The notes: a model not told the origin generated them from the letters alone. 64,000 nucleotides of DNA from Pseudomonas paralcaligenes (GCF_019655855.1 NZ_BPFX01000006.1:186001-250000), one strand, 5' to 3'. Numbered from the stretch's first letter, positions 24,715 to 32,540 are shown. Translations and numbers: made by a program.

Positions 24715-25746
24715 TCAATCTGTCGCATGAGTGGTGTTGCTGGCATCAGAACCAGGCAGCGGGATACCTGCCATTGGCCCCAACCTGACCGCATCATGCA
24801 AGTGCTCAGGCGCCAGATGCGCATAGCGCATGGTCATGGCCAACGAGGCATGCCCCAGGATCTCTTTCAACGTCACGATATGCCCACCGCCCATGATGAA
24901 GTGAGCGGCAAAGGTGTGGCGCAGGATGTGGCTGGACTGCCCCTTGGGCGGCTTGATCGAGGTTTCGAGCAGCACCTTGCGGAAAACGCCTATGCAGTTG
25001 CTGAACGGACCGTGCTCACGCCAGTGCTTGTGGATCACCTCTACCAGGGAGGGAGCAACCGGAACCGCCCTGACCCGCTTCGACTTGGTGTTGGCGAAAG
25101 TTATAACCCCGGAGCCGATCCTCTCGGGGGTTAAAGCCTGAGCCTCGCCCCACCTCGCGCCCGCAGACAGGCAGATCACCGCGACCATGTAGGTATGTGG
25201 CGCGGTATCCCGCGTACGCAACGCCTCCAGCAGCTCGGCTATCTGCGGCTTGGTCAGGTAGGACAGCGGCCGTTCCTGCAGGCGGATCGGCTTGATTCGA
25301 GAGAACGGACAGAGGAAGTCGATCACATCGAGCTTGTGCAGCTCGTTATAGACGGACTTCAGGTAGCCGAGCCGGTTATTGGCGGTCTTGCCGGTCACGC
25401 CCTGGGCGAGCCATCGAGCCCGAACCGTGGCGATCACTGCGCCATCCACCTTGTTGGCGATCGGGTCACCCATGAACTTGGCCGCAGCCTGGAGAATGGC
25501 GAGCCGGCGAGCCCCGTCAGAAAGGGCAATACCGTGCATCTCGTACCAGAGCTTCACCAGCTCGGAGAGGCGACGTTTGTCCTTGGGGCGCGGCGTCCAA
25601 TCCCGATTTTCGATCACCTTGGTCCTGCAGGTCGCCTCGAAGCGCTGGGCGTCAACCTTGGTCTTGAGCGTCTTGCGGAAGCGCTTGCCCTTGATCGGCT
25701 CTACATCCACCCGCCAGCGGCCGTCCGGCAGTTGCCCGATTGCCAT
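24715..25746 (-). CDS. int: tyrosine-recombinase integrase
   Basis: A 343-residue phage integrase. The catalytic set is visible: Arg in SAGARWGEA, HILRHTFAAHF (H-x-x-R), LGHASLAMTMRYAH with the His and the nucleophile Tyr. An N-terminal AP2-like arm-binding region (LPDGRWRVDVEPIKGKRFRK) and a core-binding SAM-like region precede it. Its ATG follows directly on the stop of the replication gene (TAG-ATG), suggesting coupling. It would act at the tRNA-Gly sites. Confidence 0.95.
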   Translation of the reverse strand: MAIGQLPDGRWRVDVEPIKGKRFRKTLKTKVDAQRFEATCRTKVIENRDWTPRPKDKRRLSELVKLWYEMHGIALSDGARRLAILQAAAKFMGDPIANKVDGAVIATVRARWLAQGVTGKTANNRLGYLKSVYNELHKLDVIDFLCPFSRIKPIRLQERPLSYLTKPQIAELLEALRTRDTAPHTYMVAVICLSAGARWGEAQALTPERIGSGVITFANTKSKRVRAVPVAPSLVEVIHKHWREHGPFSNCIGVFRKVLLETSIKPPKGQSSHILRHTFAAHFIMGGGHIVTLKEILGHASLAMTMRYAHLAPEHLHDAVRLGPMAGIPLPGSDASNTTHATD

Positions 25747-26828
25747 CTAGACGGCCCGTCCCCAGCGGATATGACGTTCCTCCAGCAGATCCTTGATGTG
25801 CTTGTAGATGTCGTACTCGGTCATATCCTTGGCGGCGTAGTGATCGCGGATGACCGGCCAGCATTCCCAGGTTTGCAGCCGGTCAAACGCCTTTTTTGCA
25901 CCCACCCGCTCCCTTGCCAGCAGGCTGACGAAGTTGCCCAGGAACAGCTCCACGTTCTTGCCCGAGAAGCCACGGGCGGTCTTGTGGCAGGTCCACCGAT
26001 CCGCTGGCGAATTGCTGGATGATGGAATGGTGGTAGCGAAGCTCGATACGCCACACGTCCTGGGCAGGGTTGTAGTTGTCCGGGTCGCCTTCGTCGAAGC
26101 TGTCACGGCGCTTCCAGACGCCTTCCCAGTAGTCCAGCTTGTCGGTCGCCCTGGCCTGCTCGGTCTTGTTGTAGATGCAGAGCTGGATGCCACCCGCCGA
26201 ACCGAACATGGACGTTTCACCGCGGCCGTACACACTGGACTTGCTGGCCCACTCGATCTGGTTGATGCCCGAAATGTCCCGGTGCGTTCTCGCCCGGCAG
26301 TGCATGCGGGCAACCAGATCCACTGGCGGTTTCCAACCTTGCAGATCCAGAGCCAGATGGACCGCGCACTGGTTGGTTTCCACGTTGGTCAGGAGCTGGC
26401 TGGCGTAGTAGTCCAACCTCTCCTGCAGGCGCTGCGGGCTCAGCGCGTCCAGGGCATGCGGAGACACTTCAATCTTGAGGTGCGGGCCGATGGCGTCCTG
26501 CTTGGCGTTGAAGTTCTTCACCAGCAGCACAAAGCCCAGGTCGGCGTTTTGCAGCTTGTACTGGTAGCCGGAGTCCCGGCCTACCCGGCCGGCATGCCAG
26601 CGCTGGCCGGCGAACTCGACCATGGCGCCCGGCTTCTCGAACAGCACCATGACTTCCGGGCGGATCAGCCCGCGATACAACTGGCGCACGGTCCACACCA
26701 CAGCGCAGCAGGCGCACGCCGGTCAGATCGGTGAACTTGAGGGTCGACGGATCAATGAACAACCGCCCCTTCGGGTCTTCGACTGCGGTCAGCAGATCCA
26801 GACGTTTCTGATCGATTGGCTTGGTCAT
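25747..26828 (-). pseudogene. replication initiator (phage gene II/Rep-like), frameshifted
   Basis: Reading starts at ATG 26828 (MTKPIDQKRLDLLTAVEDPKG, with GGAG upstream). It shifts frame near 26697, where RLLRCGVD should continue into TVRQLYRGLIRPE. It shifts again near 25995-26010 after RIELRYHHSIIQQFAS, where the other frame gives TCHKTARGFSGKNVELFLG and a C-terminus ending HIRWGRAV. Both junctions fall within otherwise well-kept protein similarity, so this is a recently decayed gene or contains sequencing errors. The family starts rolling-circle replication of filamentous phages. Confidence 0.75.
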
Positions 26829-26897
26829 GCTCTCTTGCTCCAATGCGAAATACTGCGGAATTCATTTGGTAGTTATCTGACGTGTTACAGGGACGTC

Positions 26898-26958
26898 AGC
26901 GGCGCGGGGGCACGCGCGCGTGCTCGTCCCTCGCACGTGTACGCGCCACCGCGCCGCT
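26898..26958. other. large GC-rich hairpin, candidate replication origin
   Basis: AGCGGCGCGG (26898-26907) and CCGCGCCGCT (26949-26958) form a perfect 10-bp outer stem. Inside it is a self-complementary GCACGCGCGCGTGC. It lies directly upstream of the replication gene, where filamentous phages often keep a hairpin origin or packaging signal. The role is inferred from position only. Confidence 0.4.
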
Positions 26959-26968
26959 TCCCGCTCTT

Positions 26969-27190
26969 TCACTTCATCCACCTGCTGCCATCCATCCCGC
27001 CCAGGTCGGGATAGTCATCACGGCAGTTCATGCAGGCGTCGCCCAGGAAGGGCACGAAGAAGGGAGGCGGATCGGGCGGCAGGCCCTGGGCGCGCCCTCG
27101 CCAGAGCGCGAGGCAGACCAGCAGCAGAAACAGGCGGGGCATGGCGGCGAGGTGCAGCGGGGAAAACACCAAGGGCGCCGCCCTTGTCAT
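26969..27190 (-). CDS. small secreted or membrane-anchored hypothetical protein
   Basis: An open frame with a hydrophobic segment (MPRLFLLLVCLALWRGRAQG) followed by a proline-rich part and DACMNCRDDYPDLGGMDG. ATG 27190 gives 73 residues and ATG 27142 gives 57 with the signal peptide at the very N-terminus; neither has a strong ribosome binding site. Small exported proteins are common next to replication genes of filamentous phages, but I recognise no family. Confidence 0.45.
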   Translation of the reverse strand: MTRAAPLVFSPLHLAAMPRLFLLLVCLALWRGRAQGLPPDPPPFFVPFLGDACMNCRDDYPDLGGMDGSRWMK

Positions 27191-27277
27191 ACCGCTCTTG
27201 CCGCCGAGGGCTCGGGAGCGTGGGGTGGTGGAGCTACCCCACACTCCCCGGCAGAGGCTGTTCATGGTCGTGCAGGG

Positions 27278-27667
27278 TCAAGGGTGCGCTGCGCCCGTGC
27301 TTCCGTTCGACGGAACGATGGAGCTGTTCCGACGAGCCGGGAGCGCGGCCCCTGACCTCGACGCAGAGGGTCGGGTCATACGGTCCAGTACGTTGCCGGA
27401 ACTCTGCCGGTCGCGGTGCCGTATCGCCCGAATGGTGCGGATATTCGTGAAGAAGATTCTCTCCGGGTATGGCGTTTCATCGTTAGGGGAAACCACCATA
27501 AAACAGCCATGTGGATAGACACCCTCCACTGGCAACACGACGCCGACAACGTGAAGGAGCGACCAGATGGAGTCCGGATACGCGTCCCAAGTCTCTTCGA
27601 GAAGAACGGTCTGGCCGATGTAGCCGAATGCGGTCACTGGATCGGGAGTAAAGGCTGTCTCAGGCAT
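27278..27667 (-). CDS. hypothetical protein, paralogue of its upstream neighbour
   Basis: A 129-residue protein sharing a core of about 85 residues with the protein encoded at 27660-28010: DPV-A-GY-GQTVL, then [11 protein letters not shown], then FNNI/FTNI-TIR-I--RDR-SSGNVL. The C-terminal 30 residues are unrelated and low-complexity ([18 protein letters not shown]). Its ATG lies 8 bp inside the end of the neighbour. Family unknown to me. Confidence 0.7.
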   Translation of the reverse strand: MPETAFTPDPVTAFGYIGQTVLLEETWDAYPDSIWSLLHVVGVVLPVEGVYPHGCFMVVSPNDETPYPERIFFTNIRTIRAIRHRDRQSSGNVLDRMTRPSASRSGAALPARRNSSIVPSNGSTGAAHP

Positions 27668-28010
27668 GGACGCGCACCTCTTCCCTGGCTCCGGTTCCCT
27701 GGATCAGTTGAGGCCGTGGCAGGGAGCCCAGCACCTTGCCGGAAGCGTGCCGGTCACGACCGTGAATGACCCGAATCGTGTGGATGTTGTTGAAGTAGGT
27801 TTCAATCGGTGAATCCTCGCTATTGCCGAAGGAAATAGTCAGGAAGTAGCCGTCATCAAAGACGCCCGGCACCGGCAGCACCACACCGACCACGTGGTAG
27901 CAACGCCAGAGCACTTCGCTGTCTTCCTCCCAGCCCAGCTCAACAAGAACCGTCTGGCCGAGGTAGCCGATGGCGGCGACAGGGTCGAACGCGAGAGTCG
28001 GACTAGACAT
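27660..28010 (-). CDS. hypothetical protein, tandem paralogue
   Basis: A 116-residue protein with the same core as the one at 27278: [38 protein letters not shown], and NIHTIRVIHGRDRHASGKVL. No signal peptide or membrane segment. Its start overlaps the preceding gene by 8 bp and its end overlaps the following one, so all are translated as a chain. A tandem duplication is the simplest explanation. Confidence 0.75.
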   Translation of the reverse strand: MSSPTLAFDPVAAIGYLGQTVLVELGWEEDSEVLWRCYHVVGVVLPVPGVFDDGYFLTISFGNSEDSPIETYFNNIHTIRVIHGRDRHASGKVLGSLPRPQLIQGTGAREEVRVHA

Positions 28011-28218
28011 GGGCGTAGTCCCCTTCCTTGAAGACGGTCTTGCCCTTCTCCAGATCGGCCCGCAGGCGGGCCAGATTGACCATACGGAAGTCGGCCAGCT
28101 TCATGCTCGGGATGGTCTGGCTGTCCACCCAATTGATGACTTGCTCAACCGACACCCCGCTCAGCTCGGCGAAGGTCTTTACGCTGCACAGGTCTAGCGA
28201 ATCGTCTTTTTGGCTCAT
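28003..28218 (-). CDS. small DNA-binding-like protein
   Basis: A 71-residue protein with a probable helix-turn-helix (VKTFAELSGVSVEQVINWVDSQTIPSMKL, MerR/excisionase-like). It overlaps the Arc-like gene upstream by ATGA and the 27660 gene downstream by 8 bp. It may act as excisionase or regulator of the element. Confidence 0.65.
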   Translation of the reverse strand: MSQKDDSLDLCSVKTFAELSGVSVEQVINWVDSQTIPSMKLADFRMVNLARLRADLEKGKTVFKEGDYAHV

Positions 28219-28379
28219 TGCATATGCTCCTGCTTTGGCTTGTCCTGGGCGAAACTGGCCTCAAGGCGGATGACGACTTCCGAGTTCATCGAACGGCGCG
28301 AGGCGAAGGCGGACTGTTCGATCTTGGCGCGCAGCTCGGACGGCACGCGCAGCTTGAATTGCGGGTCTGTTCTGCTCAC
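28215..28379 (-). CDS. Arc/Mnt-like ribbon-helix-helix protein
   Basis: A 54-residue protein starting at GTG 28379. The sequence DPQFKLRVPSELRAKIEQSA followed by RRSMNSEVVIRLEASF is the classical Arc ribbon-helix-helix pattern (beta strand FKLRVP, then two helices). The GTGA overlap with the upstream gene and ATGA overlap with the downstream gene set both ends. It is probably a repressor of the element's operon. Confidence 0.8.
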   Translation of the reverse strand: MSRTDPQFKLRVPSELRAKIEQSAFASRRSMNSEVVIRLEASFAQDKPKQEHMQ

Positions 28380-28594
28380 TGCGACCACTCCTTTTCCAGC
28401 AGGTGACGGGTCAGCAGCGCCACGTTGACCATCACGCGCTTACCCACCTTCTCGGTCGGCAGGTAGCCGCGATCAATCCAGGTACGCACGACGATGGGTT
28501 CGTCACCCATGCCGATCCACTCGGCGAACCTTTGCCAGGGCATCAGCGGCGGGGCGCCGTGCAGCTTTTGCGAGTCGAGAGCTTCCGTATCCAT
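28376..28594 (-). CDS. small helix-turn-helix (excisionase-like) protein
   Basis: A 72-residue protein with MPWQRFAEWIGMGDEPIVVRTWIDRGYLPTEKVGKRVMVN, a winged-helix pattern like phage excisionases and AlpA. It is the first gene of the overlapping minus-strand run (28594 to 27278) and starts just behind the operator region. Probably a regulator or recombination directionality factor. Confidence 0.65.
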   Translation of the reverse strand: MDTEALDSQKLHGAPPLMPWQRFAEWIGMGDEPIVVRTWIDRGYLPTEKVGKRVMVNVALLTRHLLEKEWSQ

Positions 28595-28720
28595 CTGCTT
28601 TGTTCCACTATGTTCGGCATTGTCAGTGATTTACCGTCAGTGAAATATGTTCACTGAACAAAATATACCAATGCGCCCACCGTGGTGAAATAGTTTCAGT
28701 GGAGATTTTTTTAGATCGTT
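28595..28720. promoter_or_regulatory. divergent regulatory region with CAGTGAA operators
   Basis: This AT-rich gap separates the minus-strand operon from the plus-strand regulator. It contains a perfect inverted repeat CAGTGAA-ATATG-TTCACTG (28638-28656). Partial copies occur at 28623 (TCAGTGAT) and 28685-28702 (GTGAAATAGTTTCAGTGG). Repeated palindromic half-sites are expected for a phage-type immunity or lysogeny switch. Confidence 0.65.
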
Positions 28721-28996
28721 ATGGAATCAATCCAGCAGCGCGCTAGAACTTTGATCGCAAAAGCAGGCTTCGACACACTGATCAAGCACAGCGAGATTGG
28801 CCTCAATCGCTGGCATACCGTGAGATTCAAAGACGTCCGCATGAGTACGGAAGAGCTGGAGATTCTGGTGAAGCTCTACCCGCAGTACACCATGTGGCTT
28901 GCAAGCGGCCAGATCGCTCCAGAGATCGGGCAGACCAGTCCAAAATACGACGAGGCCAATAAGGCATTGCCCACACCCGGCGCGGCATCGAGCTAA
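28721..28996 (+). CDS. putative phage-type regulator
   Basis: A 91-residue protein (MESIQQRARTLIAKAGFDTL, then HTVRFKDVRMSTEELEILVKLYPQYTMWLASGQI). The helical layout suggests a repressor-like DNA-binding protein of the kind found in filamentous prophages. It is divergent from the early operon across a palindromic operator, the position of a repressor. Family not firmly recognised. Confidence 0.55.
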   Translation: MESIQQRARTLIAKAGFDTLIKHSEIGLNRWHTVRFKDVRMSTEELEILVKLYPQYTMWLASGQIAPEIGQTSPKYDEANKALPTPGAASS

Positions 28997-29082
28997 CCCA
29001 GGAAGCAGCACAACGCTGGTTCAGCCGTACCCAGGCAAGAGGCCAGGATTGAACACGCACAGGAAGCAGTAGGAGCACAACG

Positions 29083-29802
29083 ATGAGAATCGATCAGGAC
29101 GATATCCCCGAGTACATCCGCGCCCGAAAACCAAGCCCCTGGAGCCCGCTGTTCTCTATAGCCAAATGGTCCATTGCAGGCCTGTTCGGCATAGGCATTA
29201 CAGCTGGAGCACTCTACTTCGCCGATGGGAACATGGCTCAGTTAGCCAAGCTATCTCGCATTGAGCCAAACACTGCCAAGCCCACTCCGGCTGTGCCTCC
29301 AGAAAGCAACACAGAAAGATACTACGAAGACTGGACGCCACCAGAGAAAACCGCAGAAGACCTATTCTGGGAAGATCAGGGCAACTCTGAAAAGCAAACT
29401 GTCTACAACGACAGTAACTATCGCCCAAAGAACCCCGTCAACGTAGTCAGCACGGAAGGCATCCGGGAATCCAATGCCTACCAACAGCGCTCCGCTCAAC
29501 AAACTAAAACAGTACATCCACGAGTCGAGCGCGATGGCAAATGGATTGATAGATGGGGAGGCGGTGGTAGCTATTACGCCAAGTGGAAAACCACTAATAA
29601 TTACATTGATGGTGGCACTGTTTGCTCAAACCACAAACGCGGATCAATCGACTATCGCGAATGCCGCAAAGGTGCAAAACAGTACTTTCACGAGCAATGC
29701 AGGGTCTGGCGAGATCGGTACGATAGTGACCGCGAGAATCATAGCCATCGAATGAGGCAGCGATACTGCTCAGCAGCCAGCAGCTTTAGCCCTATGGGAT
29801 AG
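29083..29802 (+). CDS. single-pass membrane hypothetical protein
   Basis: A 239-residue protein with one hydrophobic segment at about 25-50 (IAKWSIAGLFGIGITAGALYF). A long soluble part is rich in Pro, Glu and Thr, with a C-terminal Cys-containing block (GTVCSNHKRGSIDYRECRKGAKQYF and CRVWRDRY). AGGAAGCAGTAGGAGC precedes the ATG. Base composition is lower in GC than the chromosome. No family recognised. Confidence 0.6.
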   Translation: MRIDQDDIPEYIRARKPSPWSPLFSIAKWSIAGLFGIGITAGALYFADGNMAQLAKLSRIEPNTAKPTPAVPPESNTERYYEDWTPPEKTAEDLFWEDQGNSEKQTVYNDSNYRPKNPVNVVSTEGIRESNAYQQRSAQQTKTVHPRVERDGKWIDRWGGGGSYYAKWKTTNNYIDGGTVCSNHKRGSIDYRECRKGAKQYFHEQCRVWRDRYDSDRENHSHRMRQRYCSAASSFSPMG

Positions 29803-29864
29803 AGCGCAGTTAAGCGTTCAGCTCAGCAAGGTTGAACATGATGCCCAACCTTACATTAGAAAAA

Positions 29865-30020
29865 TCACTGCTCTACTGCTGATATAATTTTCGCCTTCCC
29901 TCTCTCCCTTTCTTTAATTTTCTCTTTAGCTTGGCTAGCACTACTCGCCTTAACCATAGAGCTAGAAACAAACGAACTACCTTCTCTAGTAAATGTAACT
30001 TTAAACGTCTTCTCAGCCAT
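29865..30020 (-). CDS. 51-residue hypothetical protein
   Basis: Short gene starting ATG 30020, translated MAEKTFKVTFTREGSSF and ending KIISAVEQ. Its ATG overlaps the stop of the upstream gene (TGATG), and AAGGAG sits eight bases before it. The overlap, good ribosome binding site and sensible composition (beta-strand start, charged helix) support it. Function unknown. Confidence 0.6.
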   Translation of the reverse strand: MAEKTFKVTFTREGSSFVSSSMVKASSASQAKEKIKERERGKAKIISAVEQ

Positions 30021-30379
30021 CACTTGCTCTCCTTAGACAATTTCCTACCCTTATTTCTCTCGATAAACTCTTCAGTCTTTTTTACCTGCTCATCAGTTAA
30101 ATTATGCCTCCCTTCTTTCAGCCTTTGCTCCGCCACTCCAGCCAAAATCCCAGGACTTCTATTTATAATCTCCACTCCAACATGCAAGCCAGTCTTGCCA
30201 GCAAAAAGACCGACATTAAAGACTGCTTTACCTGCAAGTTTTGCAAAGGCCGATAATTTCTCCTGCCCACCGCTGGCAAACTGAACATCTGTCACCGCAT
30301 CACCCAGATCAAAATAATTCTCACTTTCATAAAAAGCTTTTTTAATTCTCTTTGAATCATCATCATTTATTTCAGACAT
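30020..30379 (-). CDS. hypothetical protein
   Basis: A 119-residue protein with charged ends and a central hydrophobic, glycine-containing region (LSAFAKLAGKAVFNVGLFAGKTGLHVGVEIINRSPGIL). Coupled by TGATG to the 51-residue gene. The DNA is AT-rich relative to the rest of the window, fitting acquired cargo. Not recognised. The following 262 bp (30380-30641) shows no gene, only a small hairpin CCTTGA/TCAAGG at 30413. Confidence 0.6.
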   Translation of the reverse strand: MSEINDDDSKRIKKAFYESENYFDLGDAVTDVQFASGGQEKLSAFAKLAGKAVFNVGLFAGKTGLHVGVEIINRSPGILAGVAEQRLKEGRHNLTDEQVKKTEEFIERNKGRKLSKESK

Positions 30380-30641
30380 ATAGCATTCCCTTAGAAAATA
30401 ATCCCTAGAAAGCCTTGAGGCACGTCAAGGCCGGCGCACGATCCAAACTGCTACACCTGAGATTAGTGCAAGCTAGCTTAGAGTCAAAAAGTGACGAATC
30501 TTTGGCGGAGCATAGCTGAAAAAATGCAGCTTGGCCTTGATTACAAGATCAGATAAACCGAACTTCTCGGAACAAATGCAAACACCGAACAGAACGGAAT
30601 AACCCAAGAGCTTATTAGAAGTCAAGCACTCTTTAAAAATC

Positions 30642-31089
30642 TCATACCCCGCACTCTGATATCGCTCTAACCAAGCAATAAGGTATTACCGCAATCGCCA
30701 AGCCTAGTGCAGAGGCCGAAGCCTCTTGAGGAGCCCCATTAGCAACAGAAACGCCCACAACAACCACTAGCCCACCAATGACCGCAAAAATTGCGCGCTA
30801 TCACCCACAGAACCCCATAAAAAGATGAAGTTCCAGACTCATTTTTAATATTTATCTCATTTTTATTTCTTACAACATCAAAACCATCAGAAATATCCAG
30901 CCTAAATTTGTCCCTTATTGCCCTGACATCCCCAGCACTCCAAACACCATCTTCTCTTGCAAGATTTTTATATCCAACACAAACCAGTCTTTCTATTATT
31001 TCAGAATCGGACAATCCATCCTCAACAAAAGATGCAATAGTTTTTATCTGCTTATTTGCATGGGCATCCCGCACATACACTCTCATCAC
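30642..31089 (-). pseudogene. frameshifted small membrane protein
   Basis: The open frame from ATG 31089 (VYVRDAHANKQIKTIASFVE) reaches SSFYGVLWVIARNFCG and then a Cys/Trp-rich tail. In the +1 frame the sequence continues AIFAVIGGLVVVVGVSVANG and LGLAIAVIPYCLVRAIS to a stop at 30642, a normal two-helix membrane domain. One extra base in GCGCGC near 30791 would explain the break. It could be decay, a sequencing error or, less likely, programmed frameshifting. Confidence 0.6.
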
Positions 31090-31116
31090 ACCCCCTTTTC
31101 GACTAGTGGCTGAGAC

Positions 31117-31464
31117 CTATAAATACTTAGAGCTGGTAATAACCAGCTTACGATCTGGCTGACTGCAAGAAAGCATCATGGCAGCATCGTTAGTCCAAAC
31201 CTTTGTCACATGAAGGGCTTCAGTTTGAACAATGACCTTGACCGGATATTGCTCCTTAACCGCAGCAAGAACCTCATTAACTTTAGCCACACACAATCCG
31301 AATGAAACAGCCTGTGTCTGCGTGGTTGGACTGCCCTGCTCGGGAGGGTGCCCAGAGTTAACCATCTTGCGAAGCTGTTCTGGAGTATAAGTATTCTCAG
31401 CATATGCCGAAAAAGATAGCGAAATAGCAAGAATTAGTGAGGAAGATACAAAAAACCTAACCAT
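31117..31464 (-). CDS. periplasmic hypothetical protein
   Basis: A 115-residue protein with a clear signal peptide (FFVSSSLILAISLSFSAYA) and a mature part with two Cys (SFGLCVAKVNEVLAAVKEQYP; AAMMLSCSQPDRKLVITSSKYL). It is the last gene before the right attachment site. No family recognised. The 250 bp between its start and attR (31465-31717) shows no further gene. Confidence 0.6.
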   Translation of the reverse strand: MVRFFVSSSLILAISLSFSAYAENTYTPEQLRKMVNSGHPPEQGSPTTQTQAVSFGLCVAKVNEVLAAVKEQYPVKVIVQTEALHVTKVWTNDAAMMLSCSQPDRKLVITSSKYL

Positions 31465-31717
31465 CTAGTACTCCCTGTAATACTTAAGTCTTGGGCTCGT
31501 CCATACCAAAGTTTTTGCTCGAACACATGAATAGGCCTAATCAGAATCTGCCCAGCAGACCATCAGCGCGCCATAGTGGCCTTACGCTACTATCAGACTG
31601 GTACTATGTCTAGAGTAAGCGTCGAAACCACAGCGAAGCATGGCGGGATAATGCGGCTTGGTATTCGCTGCAATGCCAGAAAAGCCGGGCTTTGCAGAGT
31701 AATGCAAGGCACCAAAA

Positions 31718-31791
31718 AGGGTTCGATTCCCTTCGCCCGCTCCAGAATCGCATCGACAAGGCCCTGTTTTTACAGGGCTTTTTCGTTTCTG
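31718..31791 (+). repeat. right attachment repeat (attR) with second terminator copy
   Basis: Bases 31718-31744 repeat the last 27 bases of tRNA-Gly including CCA; 31759-31791 repeat the tRNA terminator block. The 14-base spacer differs from the left copy at nine positions. This marks the right end of the integrated element. Confidence 0.9.
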
Positions 31792-31846
31792 CCATTGCAT
31801 GAGTCGACCAAATAGCACCGATCACCAGGGCAAGTGAAACGGTGCC

Positions 31847-32158
31847 TCAAGTTTCTCCGCGCTGAACCACCGTGCCATACCCGACTATGCGTGCGCCCTC
31901 AAGGATTTCGAATCGACAGCCTGGCCGCAGAGCAGCGTAGGAAACATCCGGCTCGTAGACGAGCCGGAGCGTGGCCAACACCGGGGTCCCAAAAGGAGCT
32001 TGGCCTTCAGGGCCGGCGACGAACTCGACCCCGAGCATGGATGGATCGGGTGGCACCCGCAGGTGCGGCCGATAACGCTGGTTGTCGAGCAGAGGGCCGA
32101 GCTGGCGCCCGCCCTGCTCAGGTGCGAGAAACGTGACCTTTGCTTCGACTGTTGTCAT
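31847..32158 (-). CDS. EF-Tu domain III-like protein
   Basis: A 103-residue stand-alone domain similar to the C-terminal barrel of elongation factor Tu: VEAKVTFLAPEQGGRQ, YRPHLRV, and GCRFEILEGARIVGYGTVV correspond to the EEGGR, YRPQF and RFAIREGGRTVGAG motifs. No GTPase domain is present. AGGGGCGAT precedes the ATG. Role unknown. Confidence 0.7.
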   Translation of the reverse strand: MTTVEAKVTFLAPEQGGRQLGPLLDNQRYRPHLRVPPDPSMLGVEFVAGPEGQAPFGTPVLATLRLVYEPDVSYAALRPGCRFEILEGARIVGYGTVVQRGET

Positions 32159-32243
32159 ATCGCCCCTAGCGGCCTGACGATGGGCAGGCTCCAAAGCTGT
32201 TCTGAATAGTCTTGCTCTTTCCACAAGGAAAAGTGTGACGGAG

Positions 32244-32540
32244 ATGATGAAATCCAACCGAAAGCCAGCCAAGGACCATTGGCCGATGCCGCTCTGGGAG
32301 CGGCTGCTGATTGCGCTCGTGGTCCTGGCCTTCGCCATCGTGGGGCTCGGGTTCGGTGTGTTCGGCATTCTCGAGGGCGCGGTGAGCTTTCCGAGCCGGC
32401 AGGCGAGCAGTGTGATCGTTCAGGCCGAGTCGCCGGTGATGTTCTGGGCGAGCGTCGGTGTATGGCTGGTGGTCGGCCTGGGGCTTTTCTCGGTGGCCGT
32501 GGTCATTCTGCTGGATGTGGCAAGGCGGCTCTTCCGCTAG
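32244..32540 (+). CDS. two-helix membrane hypothetical protein
   Basis: A 98-residue inner-membrane protein with two hydrophobic segments (LLIALVVLAFAIVGLGFGVF and ASVGVWLVVGLGLFSVAVVI). The start could be GTG 32235, ATG 32244 or ATG 32247; AAGGAAAAG lies upstream. Divergent from the EF-Tu-like gene. No family recognised. The 184-bp gap after it shows no clear feature. Confidence 0.6.
   Translation: MMKSNRKPAKDHWPMPLWERLLIALVVLAFAIVGLGFGVFGILEGAVSFPSRQASSVIVQAESPVMFWASVGVWLVVGLGLFSVAVVILLDVARRLFR

Larger units (their letters stand above)
23987..31744. mobile_element. 7.8-kb tRNA-Gly-integrated element, filamentous-phage-like remnant or satellite
   Basis: Direct repeats of the tRNA-Gly 3' end define the element. 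It carries a toxin-antitoxin pair, a tyrosine integrase, a gene-II-like replication initiator broken by frameshifts, a minus-strand run of overlapping small genes, a divergent regulator and AT-richer cargo. The integrase and initiator resemble those of Pf-type Pseudomonas filamentous prophages. I find no major coat protein, adsorption protein or Zot-like assembly ATPase, so independent virion production is unlikely. Confidence 0.8.

Noticed and set aside
23987..31744. A complete Pf-type filamentous prophage
   Set aside because: Integrase, initiator and small genes fit, but no coat, adsorption or Zot-like protein could be found on either strand and the initiator is broken.
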